Positions 16,632 to 24,506 of a DNA stretch of 28,254 bases are shown piece after piece (the first letter of the stretch is position 1; the number at the start of each line of letters is the position of its first letter). A program made the translations under genes and the position numbers. The stretch spans positions 1-28,254 of the forward strand of contig JABDPK010000061.1 in the NCBI GenBank assembly GCA_013042795.1. Direction: 5' to 3'. Source of the DNA: Saprospiraceae bacterium (GTDB taxonomy: Bacteria > Bacteroidota > Bacteroidia > Chitinophagales > Saprospiraceae). A model generated the notes under the pieces. It was not told where the DNA came from. It ran no database searches and worked only from the letters and a program-made list of their open reading frames with translations.

Positions 16632-18287
16632 ATGAGTTACAATCCTTATCTTAGTTCTGAAATGAGCAATCATACCAAGCCAGAGCTACTATCACTGGAA
16701 AATATAAAGCTTAGCATAAAACAAGCAGGTTTCGAAAAAGACATCCTGTCAGAGCTTTCATTGACACTTCATAAAGGAGAAATCCTGGCACTGGTTGGAG
16801 AGTCGGGGAGTGGCAAATCTATGACGGTCAAATCCATAGCCAGGTTAAATGAATCTATTCCTGGTTTTGAATTGAAAGGAAACATCAGATTCGGTGATTC
16901 CGGAACAGAAATTCTGATGCTTGATCAAAAATCCCTGGGTCATTTCAGGAATGGCAGTATTGGAATAATATTTCAGCAATCAAAGAATATCCTCAATCCT
17001 TCCCTCAAGATCGGGAATCAAATCGGTGAGAAAATTTTGATTAAAGAAAAGCTTAGCCATGCCACCCTTAAATCAAAGGTAAATTCATTACTTGAGTTAG
17101 TTGAATTACAACCAGCTTCGAGGTATTCGGAGAGTTATCCCCATCAACTATCAGGAGGCCAGTTGCAAAGGTGCCTTATTGCCTTGGCCATGGCCAATAA
17201 TCCCGCTGTTTTGCTCGCGGATGAACCGGTATCTGCACTTGATGCGCATCTAAAAACTGAAATTCTCCAGCTGATTCTGAAATTGAAGAATGATCATGGC
17301 TTATCGGTCATGCTTATTTCTCATGACCTCGAACTTGTCAGCCAGGTCAGCGACAGGATCGCAATTATTAAGGATGGTCGAATTGTTGAGCAGGGGACTG
17401 CTCAACAAGTATTGAATCAGCCTGATTCAGAGTATACAAGGGCATTACTTGCATGCAGACCATCAACCGATATGAAAACCAGGAGATTGGCTGTATTGGA
17501 AGACTTTCTTGATAATCCGGCGCTAACAAGTGATGGATTCAATAAAAACAATGTATTGAAATCAAAAGAGCTGGAATCCAGGTCTACAATGCTTGAAGAA
17601 TCTGAAATCGTGATCTCCCTGGAAAATGTATCAAAATCATACAGCAGTAAAACAAGCATTTTCAGACAAAATGTAAAGGATATTATTGCCATAATTAATA
17701 AATCTTTGAAATTAAGATCCGGAGAAATCCTTGGTTTGGTCGGTCAATCGGGATCCGGGAAGTCAACCCTGGCAAGGATGATGGCATTCATCGAATTTCC
17801 TGACAAAGGAACCATCAGATTCAGGAATTGGAATATACAGGATTGGAATGAAATTGAACTGCAAAGGAATCAGCAGAAAATTCAAATGATATTCCAGGAT
17901 CCTTTATCTGTTATGCCTCCACACATTACCGTGGGAAGGTATCTTAGGGAAATCATATCAAAATCAGAAAATCAGGATAAAATAATCGCCGGAATACTTA
18001 AGAAAGTTGGACTTGGGCATACACATATTGAAAAGACTCCGACGATGTTGTCAGGTGGGGAACGTCAGCGCGTCATAATTGCAAGGAGTTTGTTGCTAGA
18101 TCCTGAAGTATTGATTTGTGATGAAATACTTTCTGCATTGGATGTTTCAGTACAGGCCCAGGTTGTCAATCTGCTTCTTGAATTAAATCGGATGGATAAC
18201 CTGACTATTCTCTTTATTTCTCATGACAGGAACATGGTCAATTTTATTTCAGACAGATTTATAAGCCTGGATTCCGATGGAAATTAA
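16632..18287 (+). CDS. Fused double-ATPase ABC transporter subunit (Dpp/Opp/YejF type)
   Basis: A 551-residue protein with two complete ABC ATPase domains in one chain, like YejF/GsiA, which power import of peptides, glutathione or related solutes. Domain 1 (about 20-280) has Walker A GESGSGKS (56-63), signature LSGGQLQR (173-180) and Walker B LLADEP. Domain 2 (about 325-551) has GQSGSGKS (371-378), LSGGERQR (473-480) and Walker B LICDE followed by SALDVSVQAQ, a hallmark of the oligopeptide/nickel subfamily. ATG 16632 is used; a second ATG at codon 11 is possible. No permease or solute-binding protein is adjacent, so its partners must be encoded elsewhere. The substrate cannot be assigned. 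Confidence 0.9.
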   Translation: MSYNPYLSSEMSNHTKPELLSLENIKLSIKQAGFEKDILSELSLTLHKGEILALVGESGSGKSMTVKSIARLNESIPGFELKGNIRFGDSGTEILMLDQKSLGHFRNGSIGIIFQQSKNILNPSLKIGNQIGEKILIKEKLSHATLKSKVNSLLELVELQPASRYSESYPHQLSGGQLQRCLIALAMANNPAVLLADEPVSALDAHLKTEILQLILKLKNDHGLSVMLISHDLELVSQVSDRIAIIKDGRIVEQGTAQQVLNQPDSEYTRALLACRPSTDMKTRRLAVLEDFLDNPALTSDGFNKNNVLKSKELESRSTMLEESEIVISLENVSKSYSSKTSIFRQNVKDIIAIINKSLKLRSGEILGLVGQSGSGKSTLARMMAFIEFPDKGTIRFRNWNIQDWNEIELQRNQQKIQMIFQDPLSVMPPHITVGRYLREIISKSENQDKIIAGILKKVGLGHTHIEKTPTMLSGGERQRVIIARSLLLDPEVLICDEILSALDVSVQAQVVNLLLELNRMDNLTILFISHDRNMVNFISDRFISLDSDGN

Positions 18288-18463
18288 TTTTACGTTAAGT
18301 AATAAGACTAATTATAGGATTTCTAAAGGATTTACTAATTTTATATATTAATCCTATTGACATTTAACTGTTTATAGATTTTTTCAAAAAGTTCATCTTT
18401 TTGTAACTTTTATAGAAATATTAACGTTATAGGGTTAAGTGCTTAAAATTCCTATTGATTGCT

Positions 18464-18682
18464 ATGAAAAAATCGTTGACCAAACTCATTCTTGCAATAC
18501 TGATAGTTCTCAGTCTTGCTTCTTATGTTTATATCAATAAAGTTGAGGTTGAACAGAAAAACCAGGCTAAGATTGAGATGGAAGAGTTGGATACCACCAA
18601 GGATCAACTTATTACAGGTATCACATTTATTACGATAGTTGTAGACAAGTTCATCGATATAATTACGACACGCCAGGCATAA
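18464..18682 (+). CDS. Small single-span membrane or secreted protein, unknown
   Basis: A 72-residue product beginning MKKSLTKLILAILIVLSLAS, a Lys-rich start followed by a hydrophobic segment suited to a membrane anchor or signal peptide. A charged stretch (EVEQKNQAKIEMEELD) and a more hydrophobic C-terminus follow. I know no family. ATG 18464 is preferred to the TTG three codons earlier. It lies in the gap between the ABC gene and fmt, and its last 20 bp overlap the 3' end of fmt in a convergent tail-to-tail arrangement. The bacterial N-terminal pattern supports a real gene; the short length keeps confidence moderate. Confidence 0.5.
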   Translation: MKKSLTKLILAILIVLSLASYVYINKVEVEQKNQAKIEMEELDTTKDQLITGITFITIVVDKFIDIITTRQA

Positions 18683-19598
18683 TCGCCATTCCTGAAATAT
18701 CAAATCCATTCAGAAATTCCTTGACATTCATTGTCCTTTTTCCTTCGTATTGTAATTGATGAAGTTCAATATATCCATCATTGCATTTTAAACTGATGAA
18801 ATTTTTATTGTCACTGATGATGTCATGGTCCTGACCAATGAATTTTTCTGAAGCTTTAGCTTTTTTGACTTTCATTTTTTTTCCACCCAGTTTCATCCAG
18901 GCTGAGGGATAAGGATCCAGTCCTCTTATGAAATTCAGAACGTCAACCACATCCATGTTGAAATCTATCCTTGTATTTTCATTTTTCAATTTAGGTGCAT
19001 GTGTGACTGCATTATCGTTTTGTTCCTTTAGTTCAAAATCACCGGATTCTATGAGGTTGACTGATTCAAGTACAACGTCGGCAGCTACATATTTCATCCT
19101 GTCATGAAGATCACCAGCATTATCATTAGGGTAGATGGGGATTTCTCGCTGGATCAGAATTGATCCTGTATCAATTTCATGTTTGAGTTTAAAACTGGTT
19201 ACACCTGTTATATTTTCTCCTTTAATAATTGCCCAGTTGATAGGTGCTGCTCCCCGATATTTTGGTAACAATGAACCATGCAGATTATATGTTCCCATTG
19301 GTGGCATATCCCAGACGACAACCGGTAGCATTCTGAATGCTACAACGACCTGGATATCTGCTTTTAAAGTTCTTAATTCTTCAACAAATTCCGGATTTTT
19401 AAGATTGGTAGGTTGAAGTATTTTCAGTTGCTTCGAGATTGCATATTTCTTTAAATCGGATTCAATGAGGGTTTTACGCCCTCTTCCGCCATATCGGTCA
19501 CGTGAAGTAATGACTCCAACAATTTCGTAACCCGCATTATATAATATATCCAGGGAGTGCACTGCAAAATCAGGTGTTCCCATAAATACTATTCTCAT
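18663..19598 (-). CDS. fmt: Methionyl-tRNA formyltransferase
   Basis: Formylates the methionine on initiator tRNA using 10-formyl-tetrahydrofolate. The 311-residue protein opens MRIVFMGTPDFAV and has the catalytic block NLHGSLLPKYRGAAPINWAI (N105, H107) and the downstream IDTG (D143), completing the Asn-His-Asp set. A C-terminal OB-like tRNA-binding domain (about 205-305) includes RGLDPYPSAW. Length is normal. It is divergent from the OmpA-like gene, sharing a 69-bp region, and its stop lies 20 bp inside the convergent small membrane protein gene. No def gene is adjacent. Confidence 0.96.
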   Translation of the reverse strand: MRIVFMGTPDFAVHSLDILYNAGYEIVGVITSRDRYGGRGRKTLIESDLKKYAISKQLKILQPTNLKNPEFVEELRTLKADIQVVVAFRMLPVVVWDMPPMGTYNLHGSLLPKYRGAAPINWAIIKGENITGVTSFKLKHEIDTGSILIQREIPIYPNDNAGDLHDRMKYVAADVVLESVNLIESGDFELKEQNDNAVTHAPKLKNENTRIDFNMDVVDVLNFIRGLDPYPSAWMKLGGKKMKVKKAKASEKFIGQDHDIISDNKNFISLKCNDGYIELHQLQYEGKRTMNVKEFLNGFDISGMAIMPGVS

Positions 19599-19646
19599 AT
19601 TTCTTATTTCTTTCCTGGCAGCATATTAAATAAAAATGTAATATTT

Positions 19647-19654
19647 TACCTTTG
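19647..19654 (+). promoter_or_regulatory. Probable -7 promoter element of the OmpA-like gene
   Basis: TACCTTTG matches TAnnTTTG exactly and ends 13 bp before the ATG at 19668. This supports 19668 as the true start and rejects the longer in-frame start at 19557, which lies inside fmt. No TTG is seen at -33. Confidence 0.5.
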
Positions 19655-19667
19655 TTTAATTGCAAAT

Positions 19668-21344
19668 ATGAATAAAATTCTATTGATCATTTTGTCTCTT
19701 TTTTTTGCTTGCTCCATGCAGGCTCAAAGCGTCCTTCTCGAAGGCTATATATATGAAAAAGGAAACAGGGGATACCTGGACAATGTGATGATCATATTGA
19801 AATCTGAAGAAGGTGCAATCAACAAGTTCTATTCTGATGCGGAAGGTTTTTTTCAAACCCAACTAACTGCAGGAAAATCCTATGAAATGGCCTTCTCCGG
19901 GGTATTGCTTGAGGACATAACCATGAAAGTTTTAGCTTCCGATGAAAAGGAAAAGATCTTTCTAAAGATTGAAATGGAAAGAAAACCCGGGTATATATTT
20001 GATATCACCCTGGCTGAAAAAAGAAATGAGTTCCTTGGACAGGCCAAAGGAATTCATAATGCATTGATTGAAGTATATAATAATACAAGCGAGGAGTTGA
20101 TCATGATACTTGAAGATCATCCTGATCCAGGGTTTAAATTACCACTGGTCAAAGGAAATCATTATACAATACTGGTCAGGAAGGAAGGATTTATCGCTAA
20201 AAGGCTTGAGGCATATGTTGATATTGAAGGATGCATATTGTGTTTTGAAGGTCTGGACCTGGTTAATCCTGCGGTTTCTGATAATCTGAGCGAGAAAAAT
20301 ACCATAGGTGTTATACTTGCCAATATCACAATGGAAAAAGCTTTTAAAGGTCAAAAGCTGGAAATAAATAACCTGTATTATGATTTTGCCAGGTGGCATT
20401 TACGTGATGAATCCAGGGATGAACTGGATAAAGTACTTACCATGATGAAGGATAATCCTGGTTTCATCGTAGAATTGGGCTCACATACTGATTCCAGGGG
20501 AAGTAGCAAGTCCAACAGGATATTATCCGATAAAAGAGCCCGTTCTGCCGTCAGTTATCTTATCAATAAGGGCCTGGATAAAAAACGAATCGTTGCAAAG
20601 GGCTATGGTGAAGAAGTTATAATTAATCATTGTAAGGATAATATCGATTGTGCAGAAGAGGAACACCAGGTTAACAGAAGAACAGAGCTCAAGATTATTG
20701 GCCTGTCACAGCAAGCCGATGAGTGGATGTCACTTGATGAAATGAAAAGAAAGGAGAAAATGGAAGAGCTGCTTGAAGAAATACAGTTTAGCGGACAGAT
20801 CAAGGTGGGAGAGGGACAAGTACTTGTGGCCAGCAAGAATACACCTGTCGATTCAATTCAGATTATAAATGATACTATTACAAGCACCAAAGATAAATTG
20901 GCAGAAGTCTTTCAATCGGAAGAAATTGGAGAGCAAGAAGGTCATGAAATTGATGAGAAAGGGAAAGAAGTAGTCAAAGATGTAGTCAAAGAAGATGAGC
21001 AAATCGCAATTACTTCAAATGATATTGAAAAGGAAGGAATCATTATTCCAACAGAGCAAACAATTGAAGGACAAGTTATCAGTAAAGAGAAAGAACCAAC
21101 TGGAAACAAATTCAGTGGAATTAAAATAGCCATTAAGATAAGTCATGAAGCTTTACCAGAAAGTCATGATATATTCCAGAGACACGATAATATTTACATT
21201 GTAAAAGAAGGTACTGCCAATATTTATACCATCGGCATATTTAAAGACAGGGCCGAAGCTGAGGAATTTCTAAAAACTTCAGTAAAATTGGTTTATCCTA
21301 CAGCCTTTATTGTTGAAATAGTAGATGGAAATTTATTGAGATGA
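19668..21344 (+). CDS. OmpA-like envelope protein with C-terminal SPOR-like segment
   Basis: A 558-residue exported protein. The N-terminus MNKILLIILSLFFACSMQAQ is a signal peptide; cleavage after AQ (20) or lipidation at C15 are both conceivable. Residues about 22-105 look like a carboxypeptidase-regulatory-like beta domain (GYLDNVMIILKSEEG). The OmpA peptidoglycan-binding domain spans about 232-345, with LYYDFARWHLRDES and ELGSHTDSRGSSKSNRILSD followed by KRARSAVSYL. A charged linker (about 350-500) leads to the final 50 residues (YIVKEGTANIYTIGIFKDRAEAEEF), which resemble a SPOR domain, another glycan-binding fold. It probably anchors the outer membrane to the cell wall. Start chosen from the signal peptide and the upstream TACCTTTG element. 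Confidence 0.85.
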   Translation: MNKILLIILSLFFACSMQAQSVLLEGYIYEKGNRGYLDNVMIILKSEEGAINKFYSDAEGFFQTQLTAGKSYEMAFSGVLLEDITMKVLASDEKEKIFLKIEMERKPGYIFDITLAEKRNEFLGQAKGIHNALIEVYNNTSEELIMILEDHPDPGFKLPLVKGNHYTILVRKEGFIAKRLEAYVDIEGCILCFEGLDLVNPAVSDNLSEKNTIGVILANITMEKAFKGQKLEINNLYYDFARWHLRDESRDELDKVLTMMKDNPGFIVELGSHTDSRGSSKSNRILSDKRARSAVSYLINKGLDKKRIVAKGYGEEVIINHCKDNIDCAEEEHQVNRRTELKIIGLSQQADEWMSLDEMKRKEKMEELLEEIQFSGQIKVGEGQVLVASKNTPVDSIQIINDTITSTKDKLAEVFQSEEIGEQEGHEIDEKGKEVVKDVVKEDEQIAITSNDIEKEGIIIPTEQTIEGQVISKEKEPTGNKFSGIKIAIKISHEALPESHDIFQRHDNIYIVKEGTANIYTIGIFKDRAEAEEFLKTSVKLVYPTAFIVEIVDGNLLR

Positions 21345-21373
21345 TCAGACCACAATCTTTACCGTTCAGATTT

Positions 21374-21395
21374 GATTTGGCAGATTAACCAAATC
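21374..21395. terminator. Possible bidirectional terminator
   Basis: GATTTGG (21374-21380) pairs perfectly with CCAAATC (21389-21395) across an 8-nt loop, midway between the convergent OmpA-like and DUF5683 genes. The stem is short and the flanking T-tracts are weak, so the call rests mostly on position. Confidence 0.4.
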
Positions 21396-21424
21396 TAATT
21401 ACTTATTAACTACTATACTCCGAA

Positions 21425-22000
21425 CTAAAAACTAACCGTAACATTCATTCCGGGGTAAGGAGCAATTGGACTCAATCTGAATGATATATCATCATTAACA
21501 TTGAATTCGGTCAAGTGCTTGTCTACAAAGGCGTCTGCAGCAGCAAATATGTGGACTCCAATGACTCCCAACCAGGAATAATCCATGTTTTGTCTTTTTT
21601 TGTCCCGGTATCCACGGACAGTGGAAATGTTTGTCAATCCGAGATAATTGTCAGTAATCCCGTTTGCCATATCCTTGTATCCCTGGTCCCAATCCCTGTA
21701 TTCTCTCGTATTATAGACTAGGATACCAATTGCGATTCCTTCTGCAGCCACAAAAAGAGGCGCTTTCCACCATCTTTTGTTATAGATCTGTCCTGCGCCC
21801 GGAAGAATCAAAGAGTATAAACCTGCCTTGCCGGGATTACCTTTGAAGGAATCAAATATGCCGTATGGATCCTCATTGGCAATTTCAACCTTGTTTGATT
21901 GATCGACTTCAGGCGAAGCAGTATCATTTTGACCAAAACCCGTGGTTTGAATCAGGAGAAGTAAAATTATTAGAGACAGGATAGTATATACCGCTTTCAT
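21425..22000 (-). CDS. DUF5683 membrane-associated protein
   Basis: A 191-residue protein with an N-terminal signal segment (VYTILSLIILLLLIQTTGFG). Its core has the features of the DUF5683 family: GLYSLILPGAGQIYNKRWWK (65-84), a hydrophobic span (APLFVAAEGIAIGILVY) and a second near the C-terminus (SWLGVIGVHIFAAADAFVD). Function is unknown. Genes of this family sit beside parAB in many Bacteroidota, and the same arrangement is seen here, 32 bp behind parB and co-directional. This supports both the call and a shared transcript with the partition genes. Confidence 0.85.
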   Translation of the reverse strand: MKAVYTILSLIILLLLIQTTGFGQNDTASPEVDQSNKVEIANEDPYGIFDSFKGNPGKAGLYSLILPGAGQIYNKRWWKAPLFVAAEGIAIGILVYNTREYRDWDQGYKDMANGITDNYLGLTNISTVRGYRDKKRQNMDYSWLGVIGVHIFAAADAFVDKHLTEFNVNDDISFRLSPIAPYPGMNVTVSF

Positions 22001-22032
22001 TGTCTTAAAATAACGATAAAGAATCTGAAAAC

Positions 22033-22932
22033 TTATTCTTCAATCGAGTCCAGTATATCATTTAATTGGTCGTCAGAGCTGAAGTGTATGATAAGTTTGC
22101 CTTTCCCTTTTATATTTCTGCTGATTTCAACCCGGCTTCCAAAGTGATGCGAAAGACGGTCCTGGATTTTTACAACTTCAGGATTTACCGGCATTTTAGC
22201 TTTGGTAACTGATTCTTTTGTTTTGGGAGTTTTCAGATCTTTGATGAATTTTTCTGTATTCCTGACAGATAGATTTTTGTCGACGATCTGTTTGAAAACA
22301 TATAATTGCCTTTCTTTTTCTTCAAGGCTAAGAATTGCCCTGGCATGTCCCATGCTGATCTGGCTTTCTTTTATTCCAGATTGAATCTGCGGTGGAAGTT
22401 TGAGTAACCTGATATAGTTACTGACAGTACTTCTTTCTTTTCCTACGCGTTTTGCCAGGTCTGCATGCTGCAGTTGGCATTCATCGATCAATCTCTGGTA
22501 GGAGAGCGCAATTTCAAGTGCGTTCAGATTGCTTCTTTGGATATTTTCAATGAGAGCCATTTCAAGCATGCCCTGGTCATCGGCAAGTCTTATATAAGCA
22601 GGAATAGATTTCAGACCTGCCAGTTTTGATGCTCTCCATCGTCTTTCACCGGCAATGATCTGGTATTTGTTATGTTCTATTTTTCGTAAAGTCAGTGGCT
22701 GGATAAGACCAACAGCTTTGATAGAGGCGACGAGTTGAAGCAGTTCAGTCTGATCAAATTCTTTCCTGGGTTGAAATGGATTGACTTCGATCATTTCAAT
22801 GGGTACCTCTGCTGTTGTTTTAGAAAGTTCTTTGACAACTTCTTTTTTTTCAACAGGATCATTCTCGACTTTATCGATATTTGATAACAAGGCTCTCAAA
22901 CCTTTTCCCAATTGCTCTTTCTTTTTACTCAT
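22033..22932 (-). CDS. parB: Chromosome-partitioning protein ParB
   Basis: ParB binds parS sites, spreads by a CTP-dependent clamp and stimulates ParA to segregate the replication-origin region. The 299-residue protein has the ParA-stimulating N-terminus ([10 protein letters not shown]), NPFQPRK (51-57), the CTP-binding GERRWRA (95-101) and ENIQRSNLN (129-137), a helix-turn-helix about 156-180, and a C-terminal dimerisation region. ATG 22932 is preferred to 22944 because it gives the classic overlap in which ATGAGTAA holds both the parB start and the parA stop, implying translational coupling. I found no convincing parS in the window. Confidence 0.96.
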   Translation of the reverse strand: MSKKKEQLGKGLRALLSNIDKVENDPVEKKEVVKELSKTTAEVPIEMIEVNPFQPRKEFDQTELLQLVASIKAVGLIQPLTLRKIEHNKYQIIAGERRWRASKLAGLKSIPAYIRLADDQGMLEMALIENIQRSNLNALEIALSYQRLIDECQLQHADLAKRVGKERSTVSNYIRLLKLPPQIQSGIKESQISMGHARAILSLEEKERQLYVFKQIVDKNLSVRNTEKFIKDLKTPKTKESVTKAKMPVNPEVVKIQDRLSHHFGSRVEISRNIKGKGKLIIHFSSDDQLNDILDSIEE

Positions 22933-23728
22933 CGTCTGTATCATTCTGTGGCATCACTGGTTGATTGCTATTCTTTTCAATAAACTCGTGAGCCAGGTTT
23001 AAAAAATTCTTGGATCCTTTACTTGATATAGCGTATAATATCACAGGTTTACCAACACTGGGAGCTTCCCCGATTTTGGAATTCCGGTGTATTATTGTGT
23101 CAAATATCCTGTCTGATAATAATTCATGTACTTCTTTAACGATCATTTTTGCCATTCTCAGGCGTTTATCAAACATTGACAATACTATTCCTTCAATTTC
23201 AAGTTCCGGATTTAGTTGTTGTTTTACAAGAGCGATCGTACTTTTTAACTTCCCAAGTCCCTGGAGAGAGAATACTTCACATTGAACAGGAATTAAAACG
23301 GAGTCAGCTGCAGTGAGCGCATTGACTGTCAGGATGCCGAGTGAGGGAAGACAATCGATAAATATAAAATCATAAAGATCTTTCAATTCGTAAAGTGCTC
23401 TTTTCATTGCAAATTCCCGGCCCTCTTGATTTGCCAATTCGATTTCTGCACCAACCAGGTCGATATTTGAAGGAAGAATATCAAGATTTGGAATACCTGT
23501 TGGAATGATAGCATCAGTTGCACTCAGGTTGTTAATCAGGCAATCATAAAGACTGAATTCAATATCTTCGGGGTTAAATCCAAGACCTGTTGTTGCATTC
23601 GACTGCGGATCGGCATCTATCAGTAGTACTTTCTTATCCAAAACACCAATAGCAGCCGACAGGTTAATTGCTGTGGTTGTTTTCCCTACGCCTCCCTTCT
23701 GGTTGGCAATCGTGATTATTTTCCCCAT
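22925..23728 (-). CDS. parA: Chromosome-partitioning ATPase ParA (Soj)
   Basis: A 267-residue ParA/Soj-type ATPase that binds DNA in its ATP dimer form and moves ParB-parS complexes. The deviant Walker A is KGGVGKTT (11-18, with K11 and K16), followed by [12 protein letters not shown] (D38, D40) and [11 protein letters not shown]. The last usually reads DCPPSLG; the Leu replacing the first Pro is a mild variant outside the nucleotide contacts. It ends TDDE with a stop overlapping the parB start by 8 nt, and begins 7 bp after the UPF0173 gene stop, so the three form one transcript. Confidence 0.96.
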   Translation of the reverse strand: MGKIITIANQKGGVGKTTTAINLSAAIGVLDKKVLLIDADPQSNATTGLGFNPEDIEFSLYDCLINNLSATDAIIPTGIPNLDILPSNIDLVGAEIELANQEGREFAMKRALYELKDLYDFIFIDCLPSLGILTVNALTAADSVLIPVQCEVFSLQGLGKLKSTIALVKQQLNPELEIEGIVLSMFDKRLRMAKMIVKEVHELLSDRIFDTIIHRNSKIGEAPSVGKPVILYAISSKGSKNFLNLAHEFIEKNSNQPVMPQNDTDDE

Positions 23729-23735
23729 ACTTATC

Positions 23736-24416
23736 TTATAATTCTAATGTAGTACCTATTTCCATCAGAATCAGTTCCTTTCCTTTTTCATTAAATGTAT
23801 TCTTCGCTTTATCACTGTCTATTTCAATGTAGCCAAAAGTATCGAAATGACATCCAATAATCCTATCACATTCAATAAATTCAGAAGCGATTGCTGCGTC
23901 TTCATAACCCATAGTGAAGTTATCCCCGATTGGAAGGATCGCAATATCAAGTTTCGGGCATGTGGCCGGAATAAGCTTCATGTCCAGAGTAAGGGCGGTA
24001 TCCCCTGCGAAATAGAAACAACATTCATCATTCCAGACAACGAATCCTCCGGGATCTCCTCCGTTTGAGCCATCTGGCAGACTACTTGTATGGATTGCGT
24101 TCACATATTTGACTGTACCAAAATCAAATGTCGCTTTTCCTCCGTGGTTAAGAGGATGCCCTTCAATGCCTTTTTCTCCATACCAGCTGACGATCTCAAA
24201 GTTGGAGATAACTTTAGCTCCTGTCCTTTTAGCGATACTTTCTACATCTGCAAGATGATCACCATGACCATGACTGACAAGAATCCAATCAGGGTTCAGC
24301 TCATTTACATTGATGCTTTCTGCCTTTGGATTTCCGGTAAAGAATGGGTCTATTAAAATGGTGTATCCTTTAGTTTCAATCAGAAAACTGGAATGACTGA
24401 GATATTGTATTTTCAT
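23736..24416 (-). CDS. UPF0173 metal-dependent hydrolase (metallo-beta-lactamase fold)
   Basis: A 226-residue MBL-fold hydrolase, the normal UPF0173 length. Metal ligands are visible: the HxHxDH motif HGHGDH (49-54), H109 in [11 protein letters not shown] and D139 in YFAGDTALT, followed by H194 in the CHFDTFG block. The opening [15 protein letters not shown] and DPFFTGNP are family signatures. Substrate unknown; related proteins are annotated as phosphodiesterase- or lactonase-like. First gene of the UPF0173-parA-parB-DUF5683 unit, with its promoter inside the preceding terminator region. A functional link to partitioning is not implied by the family. Confidence 0.9.
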   Translation of the reverse strand: MKIQYLSHSSFLIETKGYTILIDPFFTGNPKAESINVNELNPDWILVSHGHGDHLADVESIAKRTGAKVISNFEIVSWYGEKGIEGHPLNHGGKATFDFGTVKYVNAIHTSSLPDGSNGGDPGGFVVWNDECCFYFAGDTALTLDMKLIPATCPKLDIAILPIGDNFTMGYEDAAIASEFIECDRIIGCHFDTFGYIEIDSDKAKNTFNEKGKELILMEIGTTLEL

Positions 24417-24435
24417 ATTCTTAGTTTCAAGGATT

Positions 24436-24467
24436 CAAATATACTACAGAATAGAAAAGGGCTGCAA
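24436..24467 (-). promoter_or_regulatory. Promoter of the UPF0173-parA-parB operon
   Basis: On the minus strand, TATATTTG (24436-24443) matches TAnnTTTG exactly, and a TTG (24465-24467) lies 21 bp upstream, the usual Bacteroidota -33/-7 spacing. The -7 box ends 19 bp before the ATG at 24416. The -33 TTG falls in the loop of the terminator hairpin of the upstream gene. Confidence 0.65.
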
Positions 24468-24484
24468 TTTCTTACAGCCCTTTT
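24455..24484 (-). terminator. Intrinsic terminator of the HYR/lectin adhesin gene
   Basis: A perfect 10-bp stem AAAAGGGCTG/CAGCCCTTTT (24455-24464 and 24475-24484) with a 10-nt loop starts 22 bp after the adhesin stop on the minus strand. It ends in TTTT followed by a pyrimidine-rich stretch. The symmetric A/T flanks would also work on the plus strand, but no plus-strand gene arrives there. Confidence 0.8.
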
Positions 24485-24506
24485 ATTTCCTAATAGTGAT
24501 GTACTA

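Noticed and set aside
18315..18356. TAGGATT/AATCCTA inverted repeat after the ABC ATPase gene
   Set aside because: A 7-bp match with 28 nt between arms in very AT-rich DNA is weak and has no T-tract; not called as a terminator.
19495..19510. TCACGTGA core resembling a parS site, 3.4 kb from parB
   Set aside because: Only about nine of the central positions fit the parS consensus (GTTTCACGTGAAAC), both arms fail, and the sequence encodes conserved Fmt residues (TSRDRYG).
19557..19667. 37-residue N-terminal extension of the OmpA-like protein
   Set aside because: It lies inside fmt and would place the signal peptide internally; ATG 19668 follows a TACCTTTG promoter element.
22933..22944. Four-residue longer ParB start (MIQT)
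   Set aside because: The ATG at 22932 gives the standard ATGAGTAA coupling with parA and begins the conserved [11 protein letters not shown] sequence.
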